Source: Opitutaceae bacterium
Lineage (GTDB): Bacteria; Verrucomicrobiota; Verrucomicrobiia; Opitutales; Opitutaceae
Direction of reading: 5' to 3'
NCBI GenBank assembly: GCA_024233285.1
Contig: JACKPU010000007.1
Location: 86,849 to 150,848 of the forward strand
DNA: 64,000 nt
Shown: one piece after another, positions 43,725 through 54,094 of the stretch
Numbering within the stretch: position 1 is the stretch's first letter
Layout of the letters: every line of letters begins with the position of its first letter
Made by a program: the position numbers and the translations under genes
The notes under the pieces: model-generated
Database searches by the model: none
Seen by the model: the letters and a program-made list of their open reading frames with translations, nothing else
Told to the model about the DNA's origin: nothing

Positions 43725-45242
43725 TCAAAGCGTCACGCCGTGCTTCCACAGCGCAATTTCACTAAAGCCGTTGCGTTCGTTGCGGGCGGACTGTTCGCCC
43801 GAAGCGATGGCGACGGTGGCGGCGATCAAGTTCCGCGCCACGTCGTCAATCGGATGCTGCGGATCGAGCACCGGGCTGGCGTCGAAATCGATCCAGTTGG
43901 CCTTGCGCCGGGCGAGATCCGCGTTCGAAGCGATTTTGATGGTGGGCACCGGCACACCCAGCGGCGTGCCCCGTCCGGTCGTGAAGAGAATGGCGTGCGC
44001 CCCGGCGGCGGCGAGCGCGGTGCAGGACACCCCGTCGTTGCCCGGTGCGTTGACCAGCGCGAGTCCGCCGAGCCCGGGCGTGACCGGATCACCATATCCG
44101 GCGATCTGTTTCACGGTGGCGCGTCCGCCTTTTTGCACGCAGCCCAGCGACTTGTCTTCCAAGGTAGTGATCCCGCCGGCCCGGTTGCCGGGCGAGGGGT
44201 TTTCGCCAATCGGTTCACCATGGCGCCGGAAATAGGCCTTGAATGCGTTGATCATCTCCACGCCGGCCGCAAACACATCGGCGTCCGCGCAGCGCCCCAG
44301 CAGGGCTTCTTCCGCGCCAAACATTTCCGGCACTTCGGTCAGCACGGCCGTGCCGCCGGCCGCCGTCAGCCAATCCGTCACGCGGCCCACGACGGGATTG
44401 GCGGTGATGCCGGAAAATCCGTCGCTGCCGCCGCACTTCATGCCGAGGACGAGCTGCGAAACCGGCAGCTCCTGGCGTTGAAAGCGGGCCGCCTGGGCCG
44501 CGAGCCGGCCGATTCGCGCCACGCCTTCTTCGATCTCGTCGCCCACTTCCTGGGCGTTGAAATACTCGATCCGGCCCGGCGTGGCTGCGCCGATGCGATC
44601 AAGCTGCTGGCGCAATTGATTGTTTTCACACCCCAACCCCAGGACGAGCACGCCCGCGGCATTGGGATGCCGGGCGAGTCCGGCCAAAATTTGCTGGGTA
44701 TGCTTCAGATCATCCCCCAACTGCGAACAACCGTAGGGATGACTGAAAGACCGGATCGCATCGATGCCGGATCCGGGACCGGCGAATTGTTCCGTCGCCA
44801 AACGCGCGATGCGCTCCGCCGGGACGTTGACGCAAGCCACCGTGTTGATGATCCAGATTTCGTTCCGCGTGGCGGCGCGACCATCGGGTCGCAAATAACC
44901 CTTGAACGTCGCCGGGCCCAAATCGACCGCCGCATCATCAGGTGCCGGCACCGGTTTGCCGGGGTAATCCAATGCCGTGTCCGCCCCGAGCCGGCTGCGC
45001 ACGTTGTGCTCATGCACCTGCTCGCCGGCGGCAATCGGACGGCTGGCGACGCCGATGACGAATCCGTATTTCCTCACCGGTTCGCCCGCGGCGATCGCGG
45101 TGAGGGCGACTTTGTGACCGGCGGGAATGTCCGTCGTCAGCCTGCCCTGCAATAGCTTGGTTCCCGCCGTCAATCGATTCCGGGCGACGCCCACATTGTC
45201 GGTGGGGTGAATACGCAGCAAAGCGGCATCAACAGGACTCAT
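43725..45242 (-). CDS. UxaA/GarD-family sugar-acid dehydratase
   Basis: Full-length (505 residues) altronate/galactarate-dehydratase-type lyase. It has an N-terminal SAF-like domain (LLQGRLTTDIPAGHKVALTA, EHNVRSRLG region) and a large catalytic domain with SFSHPYGCSQLGDD, LGLGCENNQL, LGMKCGGSDGFSGITANPVV, EVPEMFGAEE and FTTGRGTPLGVPVPTIKIAS. These enzymes dehydrate aldonic or aldaric acids to 2-keto-3-deoxy acids. In the Campylobacter jejuni fucose locus UxaA-type proteins accompany a fucose dehydrogenase and a mutarotase, so L-fuconate or a related acid is a reasonable substrate here (inference). The start overlaps the aldo/keto reductase stop (ATGA). Confidence 0.9.
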   Translation of the reverse strand: MSPVDAALLRIHPTDNVGVARNRLTAGTKLLQGRLTTDIPAGHKVALTAIAAGEPVRKYGFVIGVASRPIAAGEQVHEHNVRSRLGADTALDYPGKPVPAPDDAAVDLGPATFKGYLRPDGRAATRNEIWIINTVACVNVPAERIARLATEQFAGPGSGIDAIRSFSHPYGCSQLGDDLKHTQQILAGLARHPNAAGVLVLGLGCENNQLRQQLDRIGAATPGRIEYFNAQEVGDEIEEGVARIGRLAAQAARFQRQELPVSQLVLGMKCGGSDGFSGITANPVVGRVTDWLTAAGGTAVLTEVPEMFGAEEALLGRCADADVFAAGVEMINAFKAYFRRHGEPIGENPSPGNRAGGITTLEDKSLGCVQKGGRATVKQIAGYGDPVTPGLGGLALVNAPGNDGVSCTALAAAGAHAILFTTGRGTPLGVPVPTIKIASNADLARRKANWIDFDASPVLDPQHPIDDVARNLIAATVAIASGEQSARNERNGFSEIALWKHGVTL

Positions 45243-46192
45243 CCGATGATCGGATCGCGGTTCTCCGGACGACCGCGGGTGAAGTTGTGATTGTGAATTG
45301 GGGCGAGAATCTCACGCACCTTGGCCAGCAATTCGTGATCCAGCGGCGCCTCGGCGTAGGCGATGTTTTTGCGGATGTTGTCCGGGTTCGCCGTGCCCAC
45401 CAGCGTCGTGGCGATCTCGGGGTGACTGATCGAAAACTGCACCGCGAGCTTCACAATGTCCGCACCGACCGAGCGGCAGTAGTCCACGGCTTGACGGCAG
45501 CCTTCCACGATCGGCGCCGGCGCCGGATGCCACGACGGCACGCCGCGTTCGGTGAGCAAGCCCATCCCGGTGGGCGAGGCGTTGATCACGCCCACGTCAA
45601 GTTCGCGGCACTTGGGCAGCAGCGATTCCAACGAGGTGTCGTTCAGCTCATAGTGACAGAACGACAGGATCGTGTCGATCGAGCCGGGCGCGGCGCGATC
45701 CAATCCGTCGGCCAGGACTTTCAGCGGCAGGCCGGTGATGCCGATGTGGCCGATGCGCCCGGCGGCTTTCAGCTGGAGCAGCGCGGGAATGGTCTCGTGC
45801 ACGACCTGGTCGAGATCGACGAATTCGATGTCGTGACACTGCAGCAGGTCGATGTAGTCGACGCCGAGCCGCGCGCAGCTGTTTTCAAATTCCCGGGTCA
45901 CGCGCGCCGCGGAAAAATCAAAGTCATTACTGCCGTATTGGCCGACCTTGGTCGCGAGATAATAGCGCTCGCGTTTGATCTCCCGCAGAGCGCGCCCCAG
46001 CACGGTCTCGGCCTTGGTCGCACCGTAATAGGGCGACACGTCGATGAAATTGATCCCGAGATCGAGCGCCGTGTGCACCGTGCGGATCGATTCTGCGTCG
46101 TCCGTCTCGCGAAACACGCTGCCGAGGGACGACGCGCCGAAACTCAGTGTGGAAACCTTGAGACCTGTGCGACCCAGTTGACGGTATTCCAC
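45239..46192 (-). CDS. Aldo/keto reductase, probable L-fucose/L-galactose-type aldose dehydrogenase
   Basis: TIM-barrel NAD(P)-dependent oxidoreductase of 317 residues. The start is taken as the GTG at 46192 because conserved sequence (EYRQLGRTGLKVSTLSFGAS) begins there and longer upstream frames overlap the mutarotase gene. The catalytic tetrad can be placed: Asp in INFIDVSPYYG, Tyr in the same motif, Lys in LATKVGQYG, His in LLQCHDIEFVD. The sequence is close to D-threo-aldose/L-galactose dehydrogenases, which oxidise L-fucose or L-galactose to the lactone. Fifth-base spacing to the mutarotase and an ATGA overlap with the dehydratase tie it to the sugar operon. Confidence 0.9.
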   Translation of the reverse strand: MEYRQLGRTGLKVSTLSFGASSLGSVFRETDDAESIRTVHTALDLGINFIDVSPYYGATKAETVLGRALREIKRERYYLATKVGQYGSNDFDFSAARVTREFENSCARLGVDYIDLLQCHDIEFVDLDQVVHETIPALLQLKAAGRIGHIGITGLPLKVLADGLDRAAPGSIDTILSFCHYELNDTSLESLLPKCRELDVGVINASPTGMGLLTERGVPSWHPAPAPIVEGCRQAVDYCRSVGADIVKLAVQFSISHPEIATTLVGTANPDNIRKNIAYAEAPLDHELLAKVREILAPIHNHNFTRGRPENRDPIIG

Positions 46193-46197
46193 GGCGT

Positions 46198-46584
46198 TTA
46201 GGCGGATTCGATGATCAGGTTGGCGTATTGCGTGGTGTCGCCCGTGCGAATCAAGCCGATGGCGCGCGGCACGCGTTTCTTGAATTCCACATGCGGCTCG
46301 AAGCGCAACTGCGAACCCGCCAGCGCCTGCAGGGCGGCCAGCTTGTCCGGCGAATTGGCCGCTTTGAATTCCTCCGCCGCCCACACCGGACCGATCACGA
46401 AGTTCGCCTTGATGGCTGCCAAGACCTGTTGAACCGTCGGCACATCATCGACGAGCGACAGGTCCACGGTTTCGATTTGCGGCCAGAACGGGAAGCCGCG
46501 ATCCGCGATCACCAACGTATTGGTGTGCCGGATTCGGGCGAGCAGGTGCAGGACGTGGGGATTGAGGATGCCGGTGCGGAGCAT
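46198..46584 (-). CDS. RbsD/FucU-family sugar mutarotase
   Basis: A 128-residue cytosolic protein of the RbsD/FucU family that interconverts sugar anomers. It has the N-terminal catalytic histidine region (ILNPHVLHLLARIRHTNTLV), IADRGFPFWP (the Asp/Pro motif), and the C-terminal GLIRTGDTTQYANLIIESA with the conserved Tyr-x-Asn. Whether it acts on fucose or ribose cannot be decided from motifs alone; the aldose dehydrogenase beside it favours a fucose-like substrate. Confidence 0.9.
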   Translation of the reverse strand: MLRTGILNPHVLHLLARIRHTNTLVIADRGFPFWPQIETVDLSLVDDVPTVQQVLAAIKANFVIGPVWAAEEFKAANSPDKLAALQALAGSQLRFEPHVEFKKRVPRAIGLIRTGDTTQYANLIIESA

Positions 46585-46590
46585 GGGGTG

Positions 46591-48078
46591 TCAGGATTGA
46601 AGAGCGTCGCGCGGATGGGTCTTGGCCAACAGATCTGCGCCGTCAGCCCGGCCCGTGTCGCGCAAACGTTGCAGATAGGCCGGGAGCACGCCGCGGGTGT
46701 GCAGGGGGCCGCCTTCGAGCAGGACCGTGCGCATCGGATCGTCCGCATGCGTGGCGGTGGCCATCATCTCGGCCATCCAGCGATCGAGCAACGCGATCGC
46801 ATGATCGCACAGTTCGGGTTTGGCGGCAGCGAGATCGTGCTGGAGGTGCGGATCCTCCTTCACGTTGAACAGCATGACCGGCGGGAAGCCGTGATAGCCG
46901 TCGTGATAGGACCGCAGGCAGAGCCAGTCGCCCCAGCGCACGGAACGCTGGCAGCTCCAGGCCATCTGGGAAAGCACCAGCGAGTCACGCCCGTTGCTCG
47001 GCGCGTCGGCCTTGAACTGCGGCGCGAAACTGCGGCCGTCCCACGTGGCCGGCACCTCGCCGCCCGCGAGTTCGATCATGGTCGCGGCCATGTCGATTTG
47101 ATAAAGCAGCGAGTCATCCACCCGGCCACGCTGGCAGGTGACCGACTTGGGCGGACGGATGATCAGCGGCACGCGCGACGTGATCGTGTCGGCGGTTTGA
47201 TGATCCCCGTAGATGTTGAATTCGCCGAGGTTCTCACCGTGGTCGGCGGAGATGATCACCCACGTGTCATCGAGCCAGCCGCGCATTTCCAGGGCCGCGA
47301 GAATGCGCCCGACGGCATCATCGGCATAGCGCACGCCGCAATCGTAGCCGTCGAACATCTTCCGTGCGTCATCCATCGAATTGATTTCGCTGGGCTGCCG
47401 GGGGTAGGGTTGCGGATACGGCCAATCCGCATCGAAGCCGAGCACTTCACGCGCCGAGTGCGGACCGAAACCCGCGCGATGCTTGGCTAGCACCTCGGGG
47501 GTATACCATCCGGGCAGGGGATCGTCGGCGAAGGGATTGCCGTAGCTGTCCGGCGTGTTGTAAGGCGTATGCGGATCCCAAAGATTGACGTGCAGAAACC
47601 AATTGTCCGCGCCGTCCGGCTGCCGGTTGATCCAATCGAGCGCCAGCGGTTCGACTTCGTCGGCGTTTTCCATGCCGCCCCAGCCGTTGTTGTGGATTTC
47701 GTTGAAGCCGGCATACCAATGCCACGCCGAATGGCGTTCGCCAAAGCTGCTGATCGTCGCGGTGTGCAGCCCAAGGTTGTGCAGGCAGCGCATCCAATTC
47801 GTGCGGCCGAGCGTGGACACAAAATCGCGACCGGGGCCCTCGTTGAACGGTTCGGACGCCGCCCCGCCGTGATTGACCACGCCGCTGTGAATGCCGAAGC
47901 GCCCACCGAACAGCGCCGTGCGCGAGGGGAGGCAGGGCGCATCGGAAACGTGACAGCCCGTGAATCGGACGCCTTGGGCCGCCATGCGATCAATGCACGG
48001 ACTGGTGTTGCGATGATACCCGTAGCACCCGAGGTGGTCGGCGCGCAGCGAGTCGATGTCGAAGTAGAGAATACGCAT
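46591..48078 (-). CDS. Sulfatase (formylglycine type)
   Basis: Type I sulfatase/alkaline-phosphatase-superfamily hydrolase of 495 residues. Metal-site residues are in YFDIDSLRADHLGCYGYH. The sulfatase signature is CLPSRTALFGGR with C49 as the residue converted to formylglycine, and TWVIISADHGENLGEFNIYG has the C-terminal metal DH. There is no signal peptide from the ATG at 48078, so a cytosolic role on imported sulfated mono- or oligosaccharides is likely. It heads a five-gene operon (gaps of 6 and 5 bases, an overlap and 13 bases), suggesting desulfation as the first step before deoxy-sugar oxidation. A maturase is needed and is not seen nearby. Confidence 0.92.
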   Translation of the reverse strand: MRILYFDIDSLRADHLGCYGYHRNTSPCIDRMAAQGVRFTGCHVSDAPCLPSRTALFGGRFGIHSGVVNHGGAASEPFNEGPGRDFVSTLGRTNWMRCLHNLGLHTATISSFGERHSAWHWYAGFNEIHNNGWGGMENADEVEPLALDWINRQPDGADNWFLHVNLWDPHTPYNTPDSYGNPFADDPLPGWYTPEVLAKHRAGFGPHSAREVLGFDADWPYPQPYPRQPSEINSMDDARKMFDGYDCGVRYADDAVGRILAALEMRGWLDDTWVIISADHGENLGEFNIYGDHQTADTITSRVPLIIRPPKSVTCQRGRVDDSLLYQIDMAATMIELAGGEVPATWDGRSFAPQFKADAPSNGRDSLVLSQMAWSCQRSVRWGDWLCLRSYHDGYHGFPPVMLFNVKEDPHLQHDLAAAKPELCDHAIALLDRWMAEMMATATHADDPMRTVLLEGGPLHTRGVLPAYLQRLRDTGRADGADLLAKTHPRDALQS

Positions 48079-48234
48079 GGGGGAGGGGACACCGCAAAGC
48101 GGCGGAGTATGCAGCGAAACACACGCGGTCGCGGCGGCAACGCCAAAAGCCCGCGCGCCCGTCTGATGACGCATTTGTGCCGCGACCGATCGAAAATCGA
48201 CAAGCCGGCGATTGCGCCACAAATTCGGCTCCTT

Positions 48235-50055
48235 GTGAAAGCCCTGATCCCCTTAGTCCGCTTGTTCTGCCTCGCCTTGCTCGTCATGCCCGCGGTTGTG
48301 CGGTCGGCCCCCGCGGAGCAAATCGTCGAACTCCCCCCGTTCGCGGTCGAGGAAAACGCCGCCAAGCCCTGGCGCTATGCGGCCGTCGCCGATGCGGAGA
48401 TTGTCTCGCGTTGCCCCGACGATCTCACCGTGCAACTCATCCGCCGGCAGTATCGGCTGCATGAGTTGCTGACTCTCTTGCTGCCGCGCGAACTGCAGAT
48501 CAAACGCGGCCAGCCGCGCTATTATGTGTTCTACAACGCGGAGAACCAAACCGCGGTGAATCGCGACATTGTCGCCAAGATCGAAACGCACGAAGCGAAC
48601 CTGCAGTCATCGGGCAAAATGAAGGTCGGCCCCGATCTGCAGGTCGGTTTGCTGCCCAATTTCCGGTTTTGGGACGACGAGAGCCTGGCCATCTTTTTCG
48701 TGATCGATCCCACCTTGCAGGATCGCGATGAGTTCACGCTCTCCGCCGGTTACATCCGCTATCTGATGGAGTCGCGCGCGCCGGCGCCGCCGGACTGGTT
48801 TGTAGAGGGGCTGCTCGGGCTCTACGATCATGCCGAACTGTCGGTGCCGCCGCTGCGCAGCGCCTTGGACATCATGGCGGCCTCGCAAAATATCAACGCC
48901 CCGAAGACCGAACGCGATGTGATCCGCGTGCGCCCGTTGGCCCCGGCCCTGTTCGGGCTGGCCGCGGTTCCCGACAAAAAAGCACCGCCGCTCGCCCTGG
49001 CCCCGATTGCGGAGGTGCTCGGCGATCGCACCGGGGCGTTCTCCATCGCCCAAATCAAGGCGACCGCGACGCTGTTCATGCGTTGGGCCTACGATCCGGG
49101 TCGCAAAAACGCCAAGGGCGTGCAGTTGCCGGAACAGCCGCGCGCAGACGGCATCGCCGCCCGCACCCGCGCGCTGTGGCGTCTGGCCGAGCGCGCCGCC
49201 AACGAGCCCATGACCGAGGCGCTGCTGCAAGAATGCCTCGGCCTGGACTATGCCGCGGTGGATGCGGCGCTGCGGGCGTATGCCGCTTCCGCGCTGAACG
49301 ACGAGTTCACTCTGCGCGCCCCGCAACCGGTGAAAGTGCCGGCCTTCGAGCTCCGTGACGCCACGCCGTTGGAATCGAGTCGCGTGCGCGGCGAACTGGC
49401 CCGGCTCGAAATTGACTATGTGCGCGAGGTGTATCCGGCGTTGGTGGACGACTACGTCGCGCAAGCCCGCCGCATATTGCGCCGTGCGCACGACCTTGGT
49501 GAAACCGATGCGCGGCTCCTCGCCTCCATCGGACTCTGCGAAGTCGATGCCCGCAATGACGCGGCCGCCCACCCGTTTCTGTCGGCCGCCACGCAGGGCC
49601 GCGTGGTGCGGGCGCGGGCTTGGTATGAACTGGCCCGCATCGAGTTTGAACAATGGCTCGCCGCGCATCCCGGACAAAAGCCCTCGCGCGAGGCACTGGC
49701 CGCGGTGCTCGCGCAGCTCGGCACAGCCCGCACGCAGCTGCCGCCGATGCCCGAGGTCTACGAGCTCTACGCGCGCATTTGGACCGTGGCGGAACTGCCA
49801 CTCGGCCAAAACATGCTGACTTTGCTCAATAACGGCCTGCGCTTGTTTCCCAACCGCGTGCGCCTGCTGCACCAAGTCGCCGTCCTGATGGCCAAGCACG
49901 GCCGGGTGGAGGAAGCCCGGGGCCTGACCGAACGGGCCCTGATTCTCGTCCGCAGCCCCGAACTGCGCCGCCAACTGGAAGCGCTGCAAAAGTCCCTGCC
50001 GCCCGCGGCGGTCGCCCAACCGGAAGGAGCGACGACGCCCCCACAGAGTCGGTGA
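48235..50055 (+). CDS. Secreted hypothetical protein with helical-repeat C terminus
   Basis: A 606-residue exported protein. The start is inferred as the GTG at 48235, because a signal peptide follows immediately (LIPLVRLFCLALLVMPAVVR). The mature start contains IVELPPFAVEENAAKPWRYA, a pattern I associate with secreted Opitutaceae proteins. Residues 100-250 are compact (YYVFYNAENQTAVN, WFVEGLLGLYDHAE, the latter like the active-site helix of gluzincin-like or DUF-type inactive peptidases but lacking HExxH). Residues ~400-590 are TPR-like helices (YVAQARRILRRAHDLGETDA, VAVLMAKHGRVEEARGLTER). Function unknown. It is divergent from the sulfatase and stops 3 bases before the convergent protease gene. 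Confidence 0.7.
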   Translation: MKALIPLVRLFCLALLVMPAVVRSAPAEQIVELPPFAVEENAAKPWRYAAVADAEIVSRCPDDLTVQLIRRQYRLHELLTLLLPRELQIKRGQPRYYVFYNAENQTAVNRDIVAKIETHEANLQSSGKMKVGPDLQVGLLPNFRFWDDESLAIFFVIDPTLQDRDEFTLSAGYIRYLMESRAPAPPDWFVEGLLGLYDHAELSVPPLRSALDIMAASQNINAPKTERDVIRVRPLAPALFGLAAVPDKKAPPLALAPIAEVLGDRTGAFSIAQIKATATLFMRWAYDPGRKNAKGVQLPEQPRADGIAARTRALWRLAERAANEPMTEALLQECLGLDYAAVDAALRAYAASALNDEFTLRAPQPVKVPAFELRDATPLESSRVRGELARLEIDYVREVYPALVDDYVAQARRILRRAHDLGETDARLLASIGLCEVDARNDAAAHPFLSAATQGRVVRARAWYELARIEFEQWLAAHPGQKPSREALAAVLAQLGTARTQLPPMPEVYELYARIWTVAELPLGQNMLTLLNNGLRLFPNRVRLLHQVAVLMAKHGRVEEARGLTERALILVRSPELRRQLEALQKSLPPAAVAQPEGATTPPQSR

Positions 50056-50058
50056 CAA

Positions 50059-50820
50059 TCACTCGGTGACATTGATGATCGGGCGATCCGGCGGCCGGCC
50101 GTAGAAGCGCTCCAGCATCTGACGCCAGTGGGCGTCCTCGGCCTCGCGGCGCTTGACCGCGCGGTATTCCGCTTCGCCGGCGAACAGAATGAAGGTGAAG
50201 AGCAGGGCGCCGAGCACGCTGTCCAGCCAGAACAGCATCACCAGAATGCCGATCACGGCGAACACCTTGCCCACGGTCGCGGCGATTTTCGTGGCTTTTA
50301 GATACGGGTAACGCGTGGCCAGCAGCGCGCGCAGGATGCGGCCGCCGTCCATCGGGAAAACCGGCACGAGATTGAACACGCCCATCACGAGGTTCGCGAT
50401 GAGCAGTTGATAGATCAGGCCGTTGAACGAATAGAAATAGATCGTGTCCGGCATGTGCGCGACCGGCCACCACAGCAGCGCCGCGAGCACGAAATTCACC
50501 GCCGGTCCGGCCAGCGTGATCAGCAGCTCCTTGCGCGGGGCGCGGGGGAGCGAGTCAAACTCCGCCATGCCGCCGATCGGCATCAGCAGGATGCGCGAGA
50601 TGCCCACACCGTAGCCGCGCGCGGTGAACGAGTGCCCGAGTTCGTGCAGCACCACGCAGACGAAAAACGCGCTGATGGTCAGCACCCGCCAGAACAGACC
50701 GGTGCCCCCGGCCTCCGTCCAGCCCTCCCAGCCGACATAGGCCAGCAACAGGAAAAAGGTCGCGTGGACCTCGAGCCGGATGCCGGCGATGCGAAACAAC
50801 TTAATTGACCATGACAGCAT
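50059..50820 (-). CDS. Site-2-protease-family M50 metalloprotease
   Basis: Intramembrane zinc protease of 253 residues with about six hydrophobic helices. The active site is visible as VVLHELGHSFTARGYGVGIS (HExxH) and NLVPVFPMDGGRILRALLA (the second-metal-ligand DG motif), both intact. It is a short M50 without PDZ or CBS domains. The start at 50820 leads directly into the first helix. S2P proteases cut membrane anchors of anti-sigma factors and other regulators; a target is not apparent here. It is divergent from the NtrC-type regulator with a 58-base gap. Confidence 0.92.
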   Translation of the reverse strand: MLSWSIKLFRIAGIRLEVHATFFLLLAYVGWEGWTEAGGTGLFWRVLTISAFFVCVVLHELGHSFTARGYGVGISRILLMPIGGMAEFDSLPRAPRKELLITLAGPAVNFVLAALLWWPVAHMPDTIYFYSFNGLIYQLLIANLVMGVFNLVPVFPMDGGRILRALLATRYPYLKATKIAATVGKVFAVIGILVMLFWLDSVLGALLFTFILFAGEAEYRAVKRREAEDAHWRQMLERFYGRPPDRPIINVTE

Positions 50821-50878
50821 GTCGCACAACAAAACCCGGAATCTGCGAATCGCCAGCAGCATCTTCGCAGCCCACGCA

Positions 50879-52309
<1,431 letters not shown>

Positions 52310-52310
52310 C

Positions 52311-53987
52311 ATGGACCTGCATCCGGCCGCGCGGGTTTTGCCGTTCCGGCACCAAGGGCCGTTTGTCACGCGGGGGGATGGCGGCATCCTGTGTTTCGAT
52401 GCCGCCGCCGCCCATATCAGTCACGACGAAGGGCTGACCTGGACCGCGTATCCGTTCGTCGCGGAGACGTCACGGTTTCAACCCAGCACGGAGAACGCAC
52501 TGTTGCGCACCCGGGCGGGGACGGTGATCGCGGCATGGATCAATCTGGCCGAAAAACAATTCGCCCCCGGTTGGCAATGGGGCGGGGGACCGGAAATTTT
52601 CGCGCAATGGATTCTGCCGCTCTATGTCAGCCGCAGTCAGGACGACGGGCTCACCTGGGAGGCGCCGATTTTGCTCAACCGGCCGTGGTGCGGCTGCGTG
52701 CATTCGATGATCCAAACCCGTACCGGTCGCATCGTGCTGGTCGGTCAGGAAATCATCCCGGCGTGGCGGCATGCGACCGTGATGTTTCTGTCTGATGACG
52801 AAGGCCGCACGTGGCAGCGCAGCAACGTCCTCGATATCGGCCAAGGCGCGCACGATCACGCGGGATCCTGCGAGGGCACGGTGATCGAACGGCGCGACGG
52901 CTCGCTCTACTTGCTGCTGCGCAACGAAACCGGCGTGCTTTACGCGGCCACATCCCACGACGGCACCACGTGGGGGGAGCTGCAACCGACGACCATTCCC
53001 ACGGTCAAATGCTGCCCGCAGCTCACGACCTTGGCCGACGGCACCGTCGCGCTGCTCTGGAATCCGCCGCCGCGTTATGATCCCGCCGAGCCGGTCACGC
53101 GCGACGAACTCGCCCTCGCGCTTTCATCGGACGACGGTCGCACGTGGAGCGAGCCCGTGATCGTGGCCGCCGATTACAGTCGGGTGCGCGAATTGCCGGA
53201 CTACATCCGGGCCTCGTATCCGTATCTCTACGAACGCCGCCCCGGCGAATGCTGGATCACCACGATGTATGGCGATGTGCGGATCACACTCGATCCGGCT
53301 CAACTGACCGCAGGAACCATTCCCTTGCCGCCACTGGTCGTGCTGTTCGGCGATTCCACCACCGCCCGGCGACCGGCCGAGGTCCGGACCGTTTACGCCC
53401 AACACCTGCAGGCGCGCCTCATTCAAGCGGGACTCGATCACACCGTCGCCAATCGCGGCGTGCCGGCCAACAACACGAATGATGCCCGGGCGCGCTTCGA
53501 GTCCGATGTGCTCGCGCTGAACCCCGAACTCGTGGTGATCCAATTCGGTTTGAATGATGCCGCCGTCGACGTCTGGCGCGATCCGCCGGCCACGGGTCCG
53601 CGGGTGCCCGTGGACCGTTACAGCGCCAACCTGCGTCACATGGTGGAGACCTTGCAGGCGCGGGGCTGCGCCGTCGTGCTGATGACGCCCAACCGCATGT
53701 ATTGGTCGCCCCTCCTGCTCGAACGCTACGCCAAGCCGCCCTACGATCCCGCCGAGGCCGAGACCTTCAACGCCCGGATCGAGGCCTACGCCGCCGCGAT
53801 GCGCGCGCTCGCGATCGAACGGCGCGTGCCGCTGATCGATATCAACCAAGCCTACCGCGATTCTGGCGATCCCCGGCAATTCCTGCTCGAACGCTGCATG
53901 CAGCATCCCTCGGATCGTGGCCACGCCCTCGTGGCCGATCTGCTCGCGCCGGTGGTGATCGACCTGCTGCGCCAACGCAGCGGGTAG
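52311..53987 (+). CDS. Sialidase-like (BNR) domain fused to an SGNH/GDSL esterase
   Basis: A 558-residue two-domain enzyme. Residues 1-345 form a sialidase-type beta propeller with five Asp-box repeats (ISHDEGLTWTA, SRSQDDGLTWEAP, LSDDEGRTWQRS, TSHDGTTWGE, LSSDDGRTWSEP). Residues 350-558 are an SGNH hydrolase: block I GDSTTARR (Ser), block II NRGVPANN, block III FGLNDAA, and block V HPSDRGHALVADLL with Asp and His. Combined, the protein could remove sugars and O-acyl groups from glycans. No signal peptide is visible, which points to cytosolic processing of imported glycans. It starts one base after the NtrC-type gene. Confidence 0.85.
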   Translation: MDLHPAARVLPFRHQGPFVTRGDGGILCFDAAAAHISHDEGLTWTAYPFVAETSRFQPSTENALLRTRAGTVIAAWINLAEKQFAPGWQWGGGPEIFAQWILPLYVSRSQDDGLTWEAPILLNRPWCGCVHSMIQTRTGRIVLVGQEIIPAWRHATVMFLSDDEGRTWQRSNVLDIGQGAHDHAGSCEGTVIERRDGSLYLLLRNETGVLYAATSHDGTTWGELQPTTIPTVKCCPQLTTLADGTVALLWNPPPRYDPAEPVTRDELALALSSDDGRTWSEPVIVAADYSRVRELPDYIRASYPYLYERRPGECWITTMYGDVRITLDPAQLTAGTIPLPPLVVLFGDSTTARRPAEVRTVYAQHLQARLIQAGLDHTVANRGVPANNTNDARARFESDVLALNPELVVIQFGLNDAAVDVWRDPPATGPRVPVDRYSANLRHMVETLQARGCAVVLMTPNRMYWSPLLLERYAKPPYDPAEAETFNARIEAYAAAMRALAIERRVPLIDINQAYRDSGDPRQFLLERCMQHPSDRGHALVADLLAPVVIDLLRQRSG

Positions 53988-54017
53988 GGACGAGCGTCGC
54001 GCTCGTCCGGGTCAGCT

Positions 54018-54042
54018 GTAGGGCGGGATCGCTGATCCCGCC
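54018..54042. repeat. 25-base palindromic repeat, copy 1
   Basis: GTAGGGCGGGATCGCTGATC followed by CCGCC, in which GGCGGGATC and GATCCCGCC form a hairpin. It is identical to 56431-56455 and inverted at 56482-56506. It lies between two convergent genes; a related weaker palindrome follows at 54068-54088. Confidence 0.85.
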
Positions 54043-54094
54043 TTTCATTTGGGTTAGCGCAATCAAAGGCGGATTCGGAAATCCCGCCCCACCG

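Noticed and set aside
46228..47490. 420-codon plus-strand open frame
   Set aside because: Antisense of the RbsD/FucU and sulfatase genes, which have catalytic motifs.
23395..48078. FGE-like protein as the maturase of the sulfatase
   Set aside because: The FGE-like gene is in another region, appears truncated, and does not show a clear catalytic cysteine pair; functional pairing would be speculation.
48607..50058. 483-codon minus-strand open frame
   Set aside because: Antisense to the secreted protein with a signal peptide and TPR-like helices; no recognisable family.
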